NCBI GenBank assembly: GCA_004026145.2
Contig: CP034989.1
Span: forward strand, 7,570,396-7,634,395
Source of the DNA: Takifugu bimaculatus
Lineage: Eukaryota; Chordata; Actinopteri; Tetraodontiformes; Tetraodontidae
Length of the DNA: 64,000 nt
Direction: 5' to 3'
This document shows, piece by piece, positions 26,823-38,226 of this stretch; position 1 is the first letter of the stretch, and each line of letters starts with the position of its first letter. The translations under genes were made by a program, and so were the position numbers. The notes beneath the pieces were generated by a model that had not been told where the DNA came from, ran no database searches, and saw only the letters and a program-made list of their open reading frames with translations.

Positions 26823-27428
26823 TCAGAACCAGTTGGTGAAGTCTAACAGTTCCTGCTCCTCCGGACTGAGGGGATCATAGGAGCCCTCGTCGGATGAGTA
26901 TGAGGACACCGGTGAACCTGCCATTGAGTTCATGTCCGCGGAATATCCCTGCGATATGGTGGGCGATAGCACGCCCGACTGGAACGCCGCGCTGACCGCG
27001 TCGTGTTCGTCCAGAAGCTGCTGCAGAGCGCGGATGTACTCCACCGCTGAGCGCAGCGTCTCCACTTTGCTCATCTTCTTGTTGGCCGCGCCGTTGGGGA
27101 CGTGCTCCCGCAGGGTGGCGAAGCCGTTGTTGACCAGCTTCACCCGGTTGCGCTCGCGCTCGTTCCTCCGCGCCACCGCGTGCGGCTGCTGCTGCGGAAG
27201 ACTGTAGCCGAACCCCGCGAAATTCAACCTCCGCTTGCAGCGCAGCAGCTCCGGCGAGGACGAGCGCTGCCTTTTGGGGTGCTTGGAGCCAGACTTGCCG
27301 CTGCTCTGGCTGCTGCCGCTGGGGCTCAGCTGGATGCTCTGCGCCGCCGCGGCAGCGGAGAAGAAACAGGCGGGAGGCATCAGCTGCGGCTGATTGACGC
27401 TAATTTCCATCTTGGCTGCGAGGTTCAT
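26823..27428 (-). CDS. ascl1a: Achaete-scute homolog 1a, proneural bHLH transcription factor
   Basis: Ascl1 binds E-box DNA as a heterodimer with E proteins and drives neuronal commitment; teleost Ascl1a is also known from retina regeneration. The 201-residue product has an N-terminal MEISVNQ motif, a five-alanine run (25-29), KRQRSSSPELLRCKRRLNF (52-70), a basic region ARRNERERNRVK (86-97), helix-loop-helix (about 98-139) and the conserved C-terminus SPEEQELLDFTNWF. The bHLH and tail match Ascl1a; the divergent Ascl1b paralogue has a different N-terminus and tail. I chose the ATG at 27426-27428 (MNLAAKMEIS), as known Ascl1a proteins begin a few residues before MEISVNQ. An upstream in-frame ATG at 27470 would add 14 residues (MVIFFFP...) not typical of the family. 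The coding region is uninterrupted. The gene is head to head with itfg2, 2.7 kb apart. Confidence 0.97.
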   Translation of the reverse strand: MNLAAKMEISVNQPQLMPPACFFSAAAAAQSIQLSPSGSSQSSGKSGSKHPKRQRSSSPELLRCKRRLNFAGFGYSLPQQQPHAVARRNERERNRVKLVNNGFATLREHVPNGAANKKMSKVETLRSAVEYIRALQQLLDEHDAVSAAFQSGVLSPTISQGYSADMNSMAGSPVSSYSSDEGSYDPLSPEEQELLDFTNWF

Positions 27429-27800
27429 TCCCGGTGAACGCAAACGTATTGGAAAAAAAAAAATCACCAAAGTCTAGAGGCGGTGCGTCCCGCTCGTGCC
27501 GTTCACGTGGTGTGGTCGCTTTCACGCGCTCTGTCTGGGCAGTCCGCCTCGCGCACTCCTCAAATCTGCTCTGAGTCGTCGAGGAGAGATGCCACTGCTT
27601 TTCAATCGGTCTGGATGGGGCCCTGGCCACGCCCTCCAGTCGCGTGGATACACCTTAGCTCCTGCCTCAGTGCCGGTGCGTTGCGCGCGCCGGACGCGTG
27701 CCACTTGAAGCACTAAACAAACAGAGGTGAGTTTTTTTCTCTTGCTTCGTCTGTTTCGGGCGTCAGATAAGTGCGCGCCGGAGAGCGCCGCAAAGTTTCC
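26880..27800. promoter_or_regulatory. CpG-rich region over the ascl1a coding exon and promoter
   Basis: CG dinucleotides are dense here compared with the AT-rich flanks, from the ascl1a coding exon into its upstream region. A CACGTG E-box lies near 27506. This is the expected location of the ascl1a promoter. No transcription start can be fixed from sequence alone. Confidence 0.55.
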
Positions 27801-28150
27801 AATATTGCATCCGAGGCAGGAATGCAGAAGTAGTGTCGCCATAGAAACAGTTGGAATTCATTTTTTTCCACGCGCTCAAAAATGACCTGGTGTTTTCTTT
27901 GTTAGTTTTCATGATATTTTCTTTTTTTATTCACGGCAAATTAAAATCGGGATAATCAATGAAAGAAAAAAAATGCATTCCCTTTTCTGAAAGAAGCCAA
28001 AAAGCTGTAGTCTTTTTAAATTAACTTTTGAAGTTTGCACTCCATTGTTCTGAGCATGTTTAACTAAACGCATCTTTTCTTCTTGCAGCTCCGGACCAAA
28101 CTGTGGTGCTGAAAGCGCTCCGCTCCTAAATCAGCTCGCCGGCGTCTGCT
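27600..28150 (+). ncRNA. Possible spliced divergent transcript upstream of ascl1a
   Basis: On the strand opposite ascl1a, a good donor (ACAGAG|GTGAGT, exon end 27726) is followed by a pyrimidine-rich acceptor (TCTTCTTGCAG, exon start 28089). No open frame crosses the join convincingly, so any product would be non-coding. The outer ends are not defined. This rests on splice motifs only. Confidence 0.2.
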
Positions 28151-30086
28151 CTCAAACGCACGTCCTCTTTTTAGGGTTTCATTGTGCATCAGAGGCCGAA
28201 TTTTCCACTTTGATTAGAGCAAATCGTCAGACTCGCACAGGCGGAACGGAGGGGCGCAAATCTGCGGAGGGGCCATAAATCCCTCTCGGAGCTGCTTTGT
28301 GAATGATTTGATACACCCGATGTGGTTACAGTAGCGTGGACGCGGAGGGCGCAGCCGATTATTGTCGCTTTGAGGGGCGCGGGATATTAAAACGCGCCTT
28401 TCAGCGTGGAACAAAACCGCGGTGGTTTTCTGCGTGTGGGTGTGCGCATTTAAAAGCGCTCAAAACAAAGAAGCTAAAAACTTGATTTTTGCATACTTCT
28501 CAGATTTTGCTCGCCGCGTTTCTGTTCTTCGTCAGAAACCAAGTTTCTTTTCCTCGTTTTTCGCGTTGTATTTTACGCTTTTCAAGTGTGAGTACACACC
28601 CCTATCTTGCGCGTGCGTCTCCGTGCACGCCCGTTCCGGGGGGAGGGGGGGGGGGGGTGTAATAAACTGCAATTTTTCCGAGTTTGCAGCGGCATTCAAA
28701 ATCAAGCTTGCACTGAAGAGCCCCTGACCACCCGCCCTCCCCTCCCCACTACCAATACTTTCTTTTATTTCTCGCCCCCCATTCTCTCTCCCCTTTTTTG
28801 GCCCAGCGAGAGAGTTTAGAAAAGAAGCGTGGGTTCTATTCAGCCTCCCTCTGCGCCCCTCGCCACAGCCAGGCTTTCTGAAACCTATCCATGCCCTGTC
28901 AGGGCGCTCCCAGAGTCCAATTAGCGCTTTGTGAGGACTTTCTCTCTGCTGCTGCGCCGCTGCCGCTGCTCCTCCAGAGGCAGCGAGGGCGTACAGTTTT
29001 CTCGAGGGGCTTTCCAGTCACGACTGGGTGTAATAATTAATATGACATCTGGGCGCCCGTGTTCTTCTTTAACCACATTATGTATTTATCTCGAGTCTGT
29101 CCTTAATCTACCAGCAGACAATAAAACAAAAAACTTTGAAACGCTCTTATCAACGCGTCTTTGTGTGTGATCTGAGGCTTAATCTTTAGAATCTTTCAAT
29201 TTGTCATTAAAAATAGTTTTCCAGGACATGTTTTGTTACTGGCAGGTGCTGAGAAGCAAAAACATGCAGCCACACCAACGTTTCATTATAATTTAATGAT
29301 CAAAATATACTGGAAAATAAAATAGGAAGGCTTTTGCTAGTTGCGAAAGAAATTGATCTGCAAGAAACTAATACACAAATGCAATTATTTAGATTGAAAA
29401 AACATTTTTCGGATTTTTTTTAACAATATCTTAAATATAAATATATCTAAAATATACCGTATACAGTATATGTCAAGAGACTTTATGTTCGCTTCAACCT
29501 CCGGTTTTTTAACGTTCTTTGAATCCTAGTATGGCAAAGTTGTGATCACATGTTGCCCTCTACTGGTAAGTAATCACAACTGCAGTCATTGTGTAATATT
29601 CGATTTACAAATACTCATGATAATGAGACATTATTTGAGTATCTGATTGGATAGCATTTGCTTAATTAAGTAATATAATGATACAGATTTATTCAGAAAA
29701 TTTTATAATGTAACGTCTTTACCACTTATAAATTCAACTTGTCCAACATTAATAGTCCGAATATGAATTGTATCTAATCCTTAAAGTATTCTGGAAATAT
29801 GCATTAATCATACGTGGACATCATTTAAGTGAAAATTGGCAAATCAGGATATCAGGCTGACACGTATTTATTTATCCATTCGCAAAAGAGGACAGATGTC
29901 TCTTTTGAGCATCCGTACTTTTGCTGGCCACGTGCCTTTGTTTACCAGGAAGAAGTGGGCGCCCGTTTTAGCAGCTCATCTCCAACTAAGAGCGGATACC
30001 CCAAATGTGATGAGAGGATTATTATTATTATTATTATTGTATGTATTTAATAGCGGTTACTTCATCAAACAGCTGTTTTATTAACT
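27843..30086. other. Intergenic region between ascl1a and itfg2 (head to head)
   Basis: No coding exon was recognised. The proximal part is GC-richer with homopolymer runs of C and G near 28640. The distal part (29,200-30,050) is AT-rich, with an ATT/TTA trinucleotide run at 30019-30039. It must hold the itfg2 promoter close to 30,087. Confidence 0.5.
30019..30039. repeat. (ATT)n trinucleotide run
   Basis: About seven ATT units, just upstream of the itfg2 start. Confidence 0.9.
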
Positions 30087-33000
30087 ATGCGGTCCTTAAA
30101 CTATGTTCAGCGTCTAAGTTTGGATTTTACTGGAACTCTGTTTCCTCACGCCATCTGTCTCGGAGATGCAGACAACGACTCGGTAAGCTAATGACGCTAA
30201 ATTCGTTTTCTGCGCTTTAGCAACTTTAAATTGTTAAAAAGCTCAGTCAGAATTACATTTAGAAGACTTTTTTTTTTTTTTTTAGAAAATGTGTATCTCT
30301 AAGCCAGGTCCGTTCTCCATCATATAAAGTCCACTTATGGTGCATATTTTATTACATTTATGTGACATAAGTGTATGGTTAAGTTACTAAAAATAAAGTC
30401 ACGTTGATTTCTAGGAACCTCAATCTATTTTTTTAAAATAAGAATGTATGTTTAGGTAAATAATTACGACCTTAGCTACCATTTAAATCTTCACAATCTT
30501 CCAATTAGATGCAACACATTAACACATGTGCTGTTTGCAGCTAAATGAGCTGGTCGTGGGGGACACCAGTGGAAAACTGCTGGTGTACAAGAATGACGAG
30601 TCCAAACCCTGGATCACAAGAACCTGTGTGGGCATGGTGAGTGCAGAAACCCAAAATAATCAAATGGCAGCCTTTCTTTTACCCACGATTTGTGTTTTGA
30701 TTTTCTAGCTGACTTGTGTCGCCGTTGGAGATGTTTGCAATAAAGGAAAGGTTTGTTGGAGATTGCACAAGCAGAAAATGAATCTTTTTGGGAGAGTACA
30801 TGGTAAGGACATTATGCTTGTCTGTTTCATTCTGTTTTTCCAGAACTTTGTGGTGGCTGTTGGTGCCGAGGGGTGGTTCCACCTCTTTGACTTGAGTGCA
30901 GTCAATGCAAATAAAGCAGATTCCTCCAGTCAGCATGAATTCTCATCGTTTGATGACCAGAAGCCCCTGTTTACTCAACATATCCCCGCCAACACCAAAG
31001 TCATCCTCATCAGCGACATTGGTAAATGTTCTATTTTTGCTGTCTGCTTTTTGTACCTTGTCATCATGGATTAGGCTACAGAATTTGCACAATCTTCAGA
31101 TGGTGATGGCCGCTGCGAGCTGGTTGTGGGCTATACAGACCGGGTAGTCCGAGCATTCCGCTGGGAAGAGCCAACAGACAGTTCAGATGTTGGAATCGGG
31201 CAGCTTATCCTTTTGAAGAAATGGCTCTTAGAGGGCCAGGTAGGAGCTTAACAACGGTTCCCTGCATGTTTAGTGTATTAAAAGTACAGTATGTAGTCAT
31301 TCGAGAATAAAAAGCTGATATACTCTGATTCTTTATCAGAACTAGTAGAACTAGAACTAGTCTTAATTCTCACATGTGTCATGCAGGTGGACAGTTTGTC
31401 TGTAAACCCAGGTCCAGAGGGTTTACCAGAACTGATGGTGTCCCAACCAGGATGTGGTTATGCTATTCTGCTCTGCTCTTGGACACAGCAGGACTCCAGT
31501 GGCTCTGAAGAGGAGGCCCCTGCCACTCCTGGGAGGTCAGACCTTGAGTCCACAATAAGTTTTAGACGTATTAAAACATTTAGATTGTTCAATTATTTTC
31601 TTTTTCGCCTCACAGTGAGGGGCCTTCCAGAGATGTCATTCTACATCTCACCACTGGGCGGATACACAACAAGAATGTTTCCACACATCTCATTGGCAGC
31701 ATAAGTAAAGGTCAAAGCACTGGCGAATTTACTACTAGCTTAAAAGAAAAGATGCAGCATGATCTCAAAAAAACATTGAGGATATTTTTCATTTACAATT
31801 CTGAATGAATCCATTAAATTACAACTACATTTGAGACATAAAATAATTCACTTAGGTATTGCACTTTTCCACCCAGCTTTAATATTAGCGGTTAATAAAT
31901 ATACCTGTTTTTTGTCTTACTTGTATCTTTTTTCTTGATAAAATAAAATTTGTTATCTCTCAACAGGTTCAAAGGAGGAATCAGCAACGTGTGGCCTGTT
32001 TGCTCTGTGTACATTAGATGGTGAGTAAGGACAACAGCAGAACCTGAATTGAAAACCTAATCAAATTTTAATCAATAGGCAGATTTAGGGATCAATGTAA
32101 GGAGTTCTGTATATATTGGGATTATGTTGCTGCATATGGAGATGTGGGTGCGAGGCTTCAACAGTTCCCAGAGCAGCTGGAGACGCCATAAATATTTAAA
32201 GACCAGAGGATCGAGAGGATTATCATCTCGGAACACTTCCGACTGCCAACAATTTCCACTCAGAACTGTTGACACTCCACGTCTTCCAAGAGAATGAAGA
32301 GATTATAGTACAGTTAAAGGGTTTTATACATGCCTGTTTTCATAGTCTGTCGCCAATAAAAGAATAAATGCAGGTATTGTGTTTGAGGCTTATGATGAAC
32401 GGGTGCGTTTTAATATCCACACACCTGTCCACTTCTGTACCCACCTTTACACGTCACAGGTACCCTAAAACTGATGGACAGTTCGGAACAGCTGCTGTGG
32501 TCGGTTCAGGTGGATCATCAACTGTTTGCACTGCAGAAGCTGGATGTTACTGTAAGTTTGTCACTGTTTATACAGATCAAAATTCCACATACTGCAAAGG
32601 TTCAAAGCAGGATTTTTCCTGTCCTATTCTGTTCTATTTTTATTAATAATTATAACAAAACCATACAGCTTTGCAGAGTTAATTCACAAAAATAATGGCA
32701 TCGTTCAGGTGCCGGATTGTTGATTTCTTCATTAATTAATGAAGCCCCACCTAGAAGTGTATGAGGAGCAAAATCCTTTCTTTTCACACTTTACTGCGTT
32801 TGCTTGCAGGGAGATGGCAGAGAGGAGGTGGTCGCATGTGCCTGGGATGGTCAAACCTACATCATTGACCACAATCGTTCAGTAGTGCGGTTCCAGTTCG
32901 ACGAGAACGTCAACGCCTTCTGTGCTGGTGAGGCTCCCTCATTATTGTTCACATCACAGGGATCGGTTCTTATGTCAGCTGAAAATCAGATTTCTATTCA

Positions 33001-35155
33001 TGATGTCAGTGTGAGATCGTGTTTTCATGCTTTTGTGAAACCAATGTGTGAGCGGTGGCTGTGCTTTTAACCATCCCACCAATAGGCGGCGCCGTTTAGC
33101 TTCTTTTTTCCCCCAAACTTCAAATTGGGATTCAAATACAGGGTTTTTGTTGCAGCAAATATGCTGTGCGCATTAACAGGTATGTTGATTTGGGTGTGCG
33201 TTTTGTAATTAATCTATGAAATAATAAATATCTCTGCTGCATGCCGCTCTGCCACACAGAATCATATCAGCTGATGACTGACATTGCGTTGACTGGGATT
33301 CACATCACATTTTTTGTGTTTGTAGGTCAGTATACCTGTAAGGATGGGAAGAACAGATCGTGCCTGGTTTACGTCGGCTTCAACCACAAAATCTACGTCT
33401 ACTACAAAGTAGAGCTGGAGCGCATGGAGTCCACAAACCTGCTGAAGGTGCTGGAGGAGAAACCAGAGTTTAAGAGGCACCTGAAGGAGCTGGGGCTTGG
33501 TAAGTACACAGAGAATGTCATTCAGGTCAGACCGGAGCATCCTAGGATTTGGTGTTTTAATTGGACAAGAGGCCAACCGTGACTGTTTGTGGTCGCCCTT
33601 CCTGTTGTTAGACTCGGACTCTGACCTGAATGCTAATGAGCGAAGAGGAAAACAGCTTTTCATATGACAGACTTTTGCTGCTAACAAGCTGCTGCTCACT
33701 GGCGAGTTTAATGAGCCTTATGCGGAAACAGTTTGTACAAGCAGATTTTTTGAAGCACCAAGATGTCGTATCTACTTAGATTCAGCAGTTTTCTTCCTAT
33801 TTTGCATATTGCACAACATCCTGTTCTGATTTTCCATTCTTTTTCCCCTGGGGAAGAAATACCACTACCCCAATCTATTTAAATATATATATAACATAAT
33901 GACATAATTTTACTACCATCTTTAGCATATGTCTTTATCAGTCATTTTCAACCACAGTTTTCTGTCAGTAGTGTTCATTGAAAAGTGACTTACTCTACCT
34001 GCTGAGACATTTCATAGATTTTCGAGATAAGTAAAGATGGTCGGCTCGTCTTTGCCTTTTCTTGCTGTACGAAAGTAAATCCTGATGCAGAAATCACTGA
34101 GAGAAGCGCTGCATGAGGATGCTTTAAAAGGATATACTGTCCATTTTCTCAGCTACACGTCCAGGAAGCTGGGAAGCAAATTCAAGCAGTCGCTCTTGGA
34201 TCCTATATTTATATCTCCACATCCAAATGTTCTCTAAATAAATCCGCAGCCTGTCATTCGGCTGGGCTCAGTATATTTTCAGTCAGGCTGTAATCCAGGA
34301 GCACGCAGGGCACAGCAGTCGAGGATGCTGCTCTCTGATTTTTAATTTCCTTACTGTCAGGGCTGCACGGTTAGTTTTCGCATAAACACTTTGCCTCTGA
34401 GATGCTCCTTCCAAACCTTGTCCATTCTGCATGTTTAATATTAATGCACGTCATATACACAGCATTTGCTCTTTGTATTGTTTTGCATGGATGACCAACT
34501 AGTTCGGCCTTCAACGGCAAAAACAATAAAAACCTTAATTTCGGATAAATAAATTCCACTGTTAACCACTTCCCACTGTTTACCCAGACTGTGGTTTTAT
34601 TAATTAAAAAGAGATTAAAGGGAGTTTTAATTATCGTGCACTCAGCTGCCTTGCTGTGACCTCCTAGAAATGTCAGCGGCAGCTCTCAGGCTCTTAGCCG
34701 CCATTCATCCACCCTTGTAACCAGAGGGTGATGATAAAGAGTCCATCCGCTCTTTAATTTGTCACTGAGGAGTTCAGTCATCGGCTCATTTCCCCCAGAG
34801 AGAGTAGCGTCTCACAACAGTTGTAGTGTCCAGCAGCGAGGACAGGTAAGGAATATTTTGTTACACGGGTTGTATGAAGCACAATAAGTAATAATGACTG
34901 AATAATGTCCGTCTTTTAAATTGTAAAGCTAAGCACTAACTCAGTCTTACCACACACTTTCCCATTTGCCATCCTGAGATGTTAGCAAACATTAGCATTA
35001 AACTAAGGAACGCAGGAAATGATTGACAGACTTGCATCCCTTACATTTTACCACCCTGTTCCCTGATCTTTCAATTCTGTTTGTGTTTTACAGATGCGGA
35101 GGACGCGGCCGCAGTCAGAGCATTAGTGACAAATGTTCTGTACCGGGGTTCCTAG
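30087..35155 (+). CDS. itfg2: Integrin-alpha FG-GAP repeat containing 2, KICSTOR subunit
   Basis: ITFG2, with KPTN, SZT2 and C12orf66, forms KICSTOR. This complex tethers GATOR1 to lysosomes and lets nutrient loss inhibit mTORC1. All 12 exons are present: 30087-30182, 30541-30636, 30709-30750, 30844-31021, 31100-31239, 31387-31535, 31616-31710, 31967-32020, 32460-32551, 32810-32927, 33326-33499, 35094-35155. They join to 1,296 nt, 431 residues (human about 447). The product starts MRSLNYVQRLSLDFTGTLFP and carries beta-propeller motifs such as GDADNDSLNELVVGDTSGK, LISDIDGDGRCELVVGYTD and VTGDGREEVVACAWDGQTY. Phases agree at every junction and no disruption is seen. The stop is followed by AATAAA at 35203. 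Several introns are only about 70-90 bp. nrip2 lies next, tail to tail, as neighbours of ITFG2 do in human. Confidence 0.96.
32728..32745. repeat. Perfect 18-bp palindrome in an itfg2 intron
   Basis: CTTCATTAATTAATGAAG equals its own reverse complement. It lies in the intron between exons 9 and 10. Confidence 0.9.
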
Positions 35156-35202
35156 CACACCAACACACATCCCCGCTGTTGCCACTGACTGTAAATACTG
35201 TA

Positions 35203-35208
35203 AATAAA
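35203..35208 (+). terminator. itfg2: Polyadenylation signal AATAAA of itfg2
   Basis: Canonical AATAAA 48 nt after the itfg2 TAG stop, giving a very short 3'UTR. Confidence 0.7.
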
Positions 35209-36885
35209 GACTGATTGATCTCCGGGGCTGCTCTCTTGTTTGCCCGTGTGTCCTGGCTTCTCCTTTTATACCTAGTCTCATGAGTACTGGCCAGCTCTTG
35301 CCAGGGACATGTTACGCTGTTTAACCTGCCATTTGTACTGCCGCTGCGTTGTTCTGCGACTGAAGGGGACGACCACAGCAATTGTGCCGCTGCCAGTCAG
35401 CACTGACAAGCTGGAGAAAAGAACCCTCCGCCTGAGCATTTTCTCCCCAACCTAAAAGATTTGTACATAACATAACAGTGTTTGATTACATATTAAGAGC
35501 TGGCTGAGCTGCATGATGCATCGATCTGAACAGTTGGTGGAATTCCTTACCGCTCCCAGTGGGAGGATGCAGTAACCGCTTCTGCCCGCCACGTTCTTAA
35601 AGTCATGCAGTATAAATGAGATGCCTTTTTGTGCCCGCGGGCGAATGCAGGCTCAGGTGTCCTGGCGGCTCTCCGCCTGGCATGTCCTTTTTTATCTCTT
35701 GTCCTAGACACCGTGCTGAGGGAAGGCTGTCCTTACAAGAGCAAGGTCCCCGTTTACTAAGTGAATTGCTTGTGCTTTGAAAAGAATCCGCTGCTCACTG
35801 GGTTTCTTTGGTGTGATGGCCTGAAGAAACTGATTTTCAGCCTTAATCTGGGTCCAACCCTAACCCAGGGTGAATCCCTGTCCTACCCTGCATAGGCTGT
35901 AGTTGCTCCCTTTGCCCCTCTGTCATGAAAAACTGTCAGTTATTCTTTTCATGACCTCAGAATTACTATCTACTGTGTTTCCATTCATTGTTGCTCCACT
36001 GCCAACTCTTTTTTTTGCCATGTTAAGCCTAATCTAACTAGTAAATGCAGTGATCTTTAGCTCCATTCATCTTGTCCACCAGGGGATTAGTAAATGCCCA
36101 GTTTATTTCATAGATTGTATCACAGTTGGCAATCGAAAGTCCGGATGTCATTTTTTAAAATCAGCATCTGAGTCATAAGACTGCTTCTCCTTATAAGTGT
36201 TGAACGTTCCAGGGGAACGAGTACAGATGACCATTAATGGCCAGGCTGGATCAGGCCCCCAAATAACAGCATCTTATTTTTATGGATCCCATCTGTTGTG
36301 GACCTTTGTCGAATCTGCCCCCACGTTCTGCTCGGTTGATTTCCTCAGGGAAAACATCCAAAGGTTGAATGTATAAAGGCCGCATGATGAATCGTGGGAG
36401 GTTCTGACTTTTGCTTCCATGTTTTTCCCAAGCAGATAAACTGGACATGAAATACGTCCGAGATGTCTGACCTTAGAACAGGAGCACTTGTAGGCCGCTG
36501 ACCTTGTGTGTGTTTCTGGATGTTTACGACCGTTGGCCACATTAATCCCGCTTCGGCATTCTTGAGCCTTTAAAAGTAATTTCACTGACTAATGGATTCA
36601 AAATCCTGATTTCCATTGAGGCAACAAAAAGCAGATAAATGATGTGTCGTTTCCTCTTTGTTATTTAATTGTTCAAATATTATTTTCCAATGTTTCATAC
36701 TAGAGTGCTCTTCTGGGCAATTAAATGTTCATTTTCAGTTGCCGCTGCTGAGCTGTCGGATTTAGATGAACCCTGGAATAAAACGACTTATCTAAAATTT
36801 CATCTTCGCCTTCGCTCTGGTTCATCGAGGGCCTCTGAAATCCCCATTGAGTGGGTTGAATCTGGCCTTCTGTGAACTCCAAATG

Positions 36886-37015
36886 TAAGATCAGGGGCTG
36901 TAAGATCACAGAAGTCAGAAGGATTCATCATCTGGGATCCTTGAAGGTCACATTTGGTGATTGTAATCCCTTTGATACCACGTGGATGGATCATCGGTCC
37001 ATAAAGGCTGGCACC
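36886..37015. repeat. Decayed interspersed repeat
   Basis: The phrase AGATCACAGAAGTCAGAAGG, continuing ATTCATCATCTGGGATCCTTGAA, recalls the common fish repeat 'gatcaccaaagtcagtaggattcatcctctgggaaccatgaat'. The family is assigned from memory and the borders are approximate. Confidence 0.45.
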
Positions 37016-38182
37016 TCAACAACATGTTTGAGAGCCGTAAAATGGCCATCAGAGGCTTCGGTGAATAATGAACCCGTCACGGAGTCGCCGTCTGTAGGGT
37101 CACCCTGCAGAGGATCATGCTCCATTTTCCGGCGTCTGCGGATGAACCTAAAGGCGGCACCGTCCTCATCTCGGAGCAACAAGCTCATGTCGGGTCACGT
37201 GGAAGTCCGTCTTGCGTGTCTCTCGCTCTCTTACCTTCCATTTTTGCTTTTATTTGCGACCAGAATAAATCTGAACCCTCACTAATTCCTCTTTTTTGAT
37301 TTACCGTGCAGAATTCCATCGGAGGCGTATCTCAACATCCATCTTGACAGGTTACATAATCGTCCCCCTCTGCTCTTCCCTACAGTGGCCACGCTGGCAC
37401 AGCGGGGGGTGGGTGCGGTCGTAAGGCTCTGATCCTGACTGACAGACAGCTGGGCTGAGGGTTCTTGACACCGTTTCCACCACGTTCCCTCCACAACCGC
37501 CGAAGCAGCTGAGATCACTGATTAACGGCAACCAATTTCCCCCGTGTCGGTCTTAATTCAGTGGCGTTTCATCATCCCCTCGCTGACAGGAGGACAGCTC
37601 TTTGCTCAGCGCTCAGTCGGTTTATCTCAGCAGATGACGAGGGGATTCCAGTCTCACTGAATGGGTCGAACTGCCACTTCCGCTGATTCTTCTCCCTGCA
37701 CGCGCTGCGTTATTAGGCGAGTGTCAAGTCCTGCTCTTGAACCACCGCTTGAAAGTCAGTTTGTCACCATTCAGGCTGTGTATGAATTGTCTGGACTCAG
37801 TCGTCCACGGCTCCATAAAATGGCTCCATCCCCAGGCCTCAAAGGACTCCTTGCTTTTCTTTGTCCCCTCCCAGCGTCTCCCTTTTTTTAACACGGCACT
37901 TTTTAACATTCCAGTTTCTTGTGCTACTGATGTTGCGTTGTAAATGACAAAATTCAGTTCTGATAGCATTTGCTTTCTTTGTGCCCCTGTTATGGAAGAT
38001 GACTAACGTCCCTCTGCTTGCATGTTAATTTCTGTCTGAAAAGCTCCGTAGAGGGTCTCCCACTCGACGGTACTGGTTTATGTAACAGCTGCCTCTCCAC
38101 GGAGGTTCTGCTCTGTTCAATATTCCCATCACAATGTTCCCAACTCGCCCTCTCTGGTGAATACTGGTGGGTCATCCTACTG

Positions 38183-38184
<2 letters not shown>

Positions 38185-38225
<41 letters not shown>
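38185..38225. repeat. (GT)n microsatellite
   Basis: Uninterrupted GT run of about 20 units. Confidence 0.95.

Positions 38226-38226
<1 letters not shown>

Noticed and set aside
27429..27470. Upstream in-frame start for ascl1a (MVIFFFP...)
   Set aside because: Adds 14 hydrophobic residues not seen in Ascl1a proteins; the start before MEISVNQ matches family length.
31381..31704. One continuous frame through itfg2 exon 6, intron and exon 7
   Set aside because: The 80-bp intron happens to be open, but reading through puts exon 7 in the wrong frame relative to known ITFG2; the spliced form restores the family sequence.
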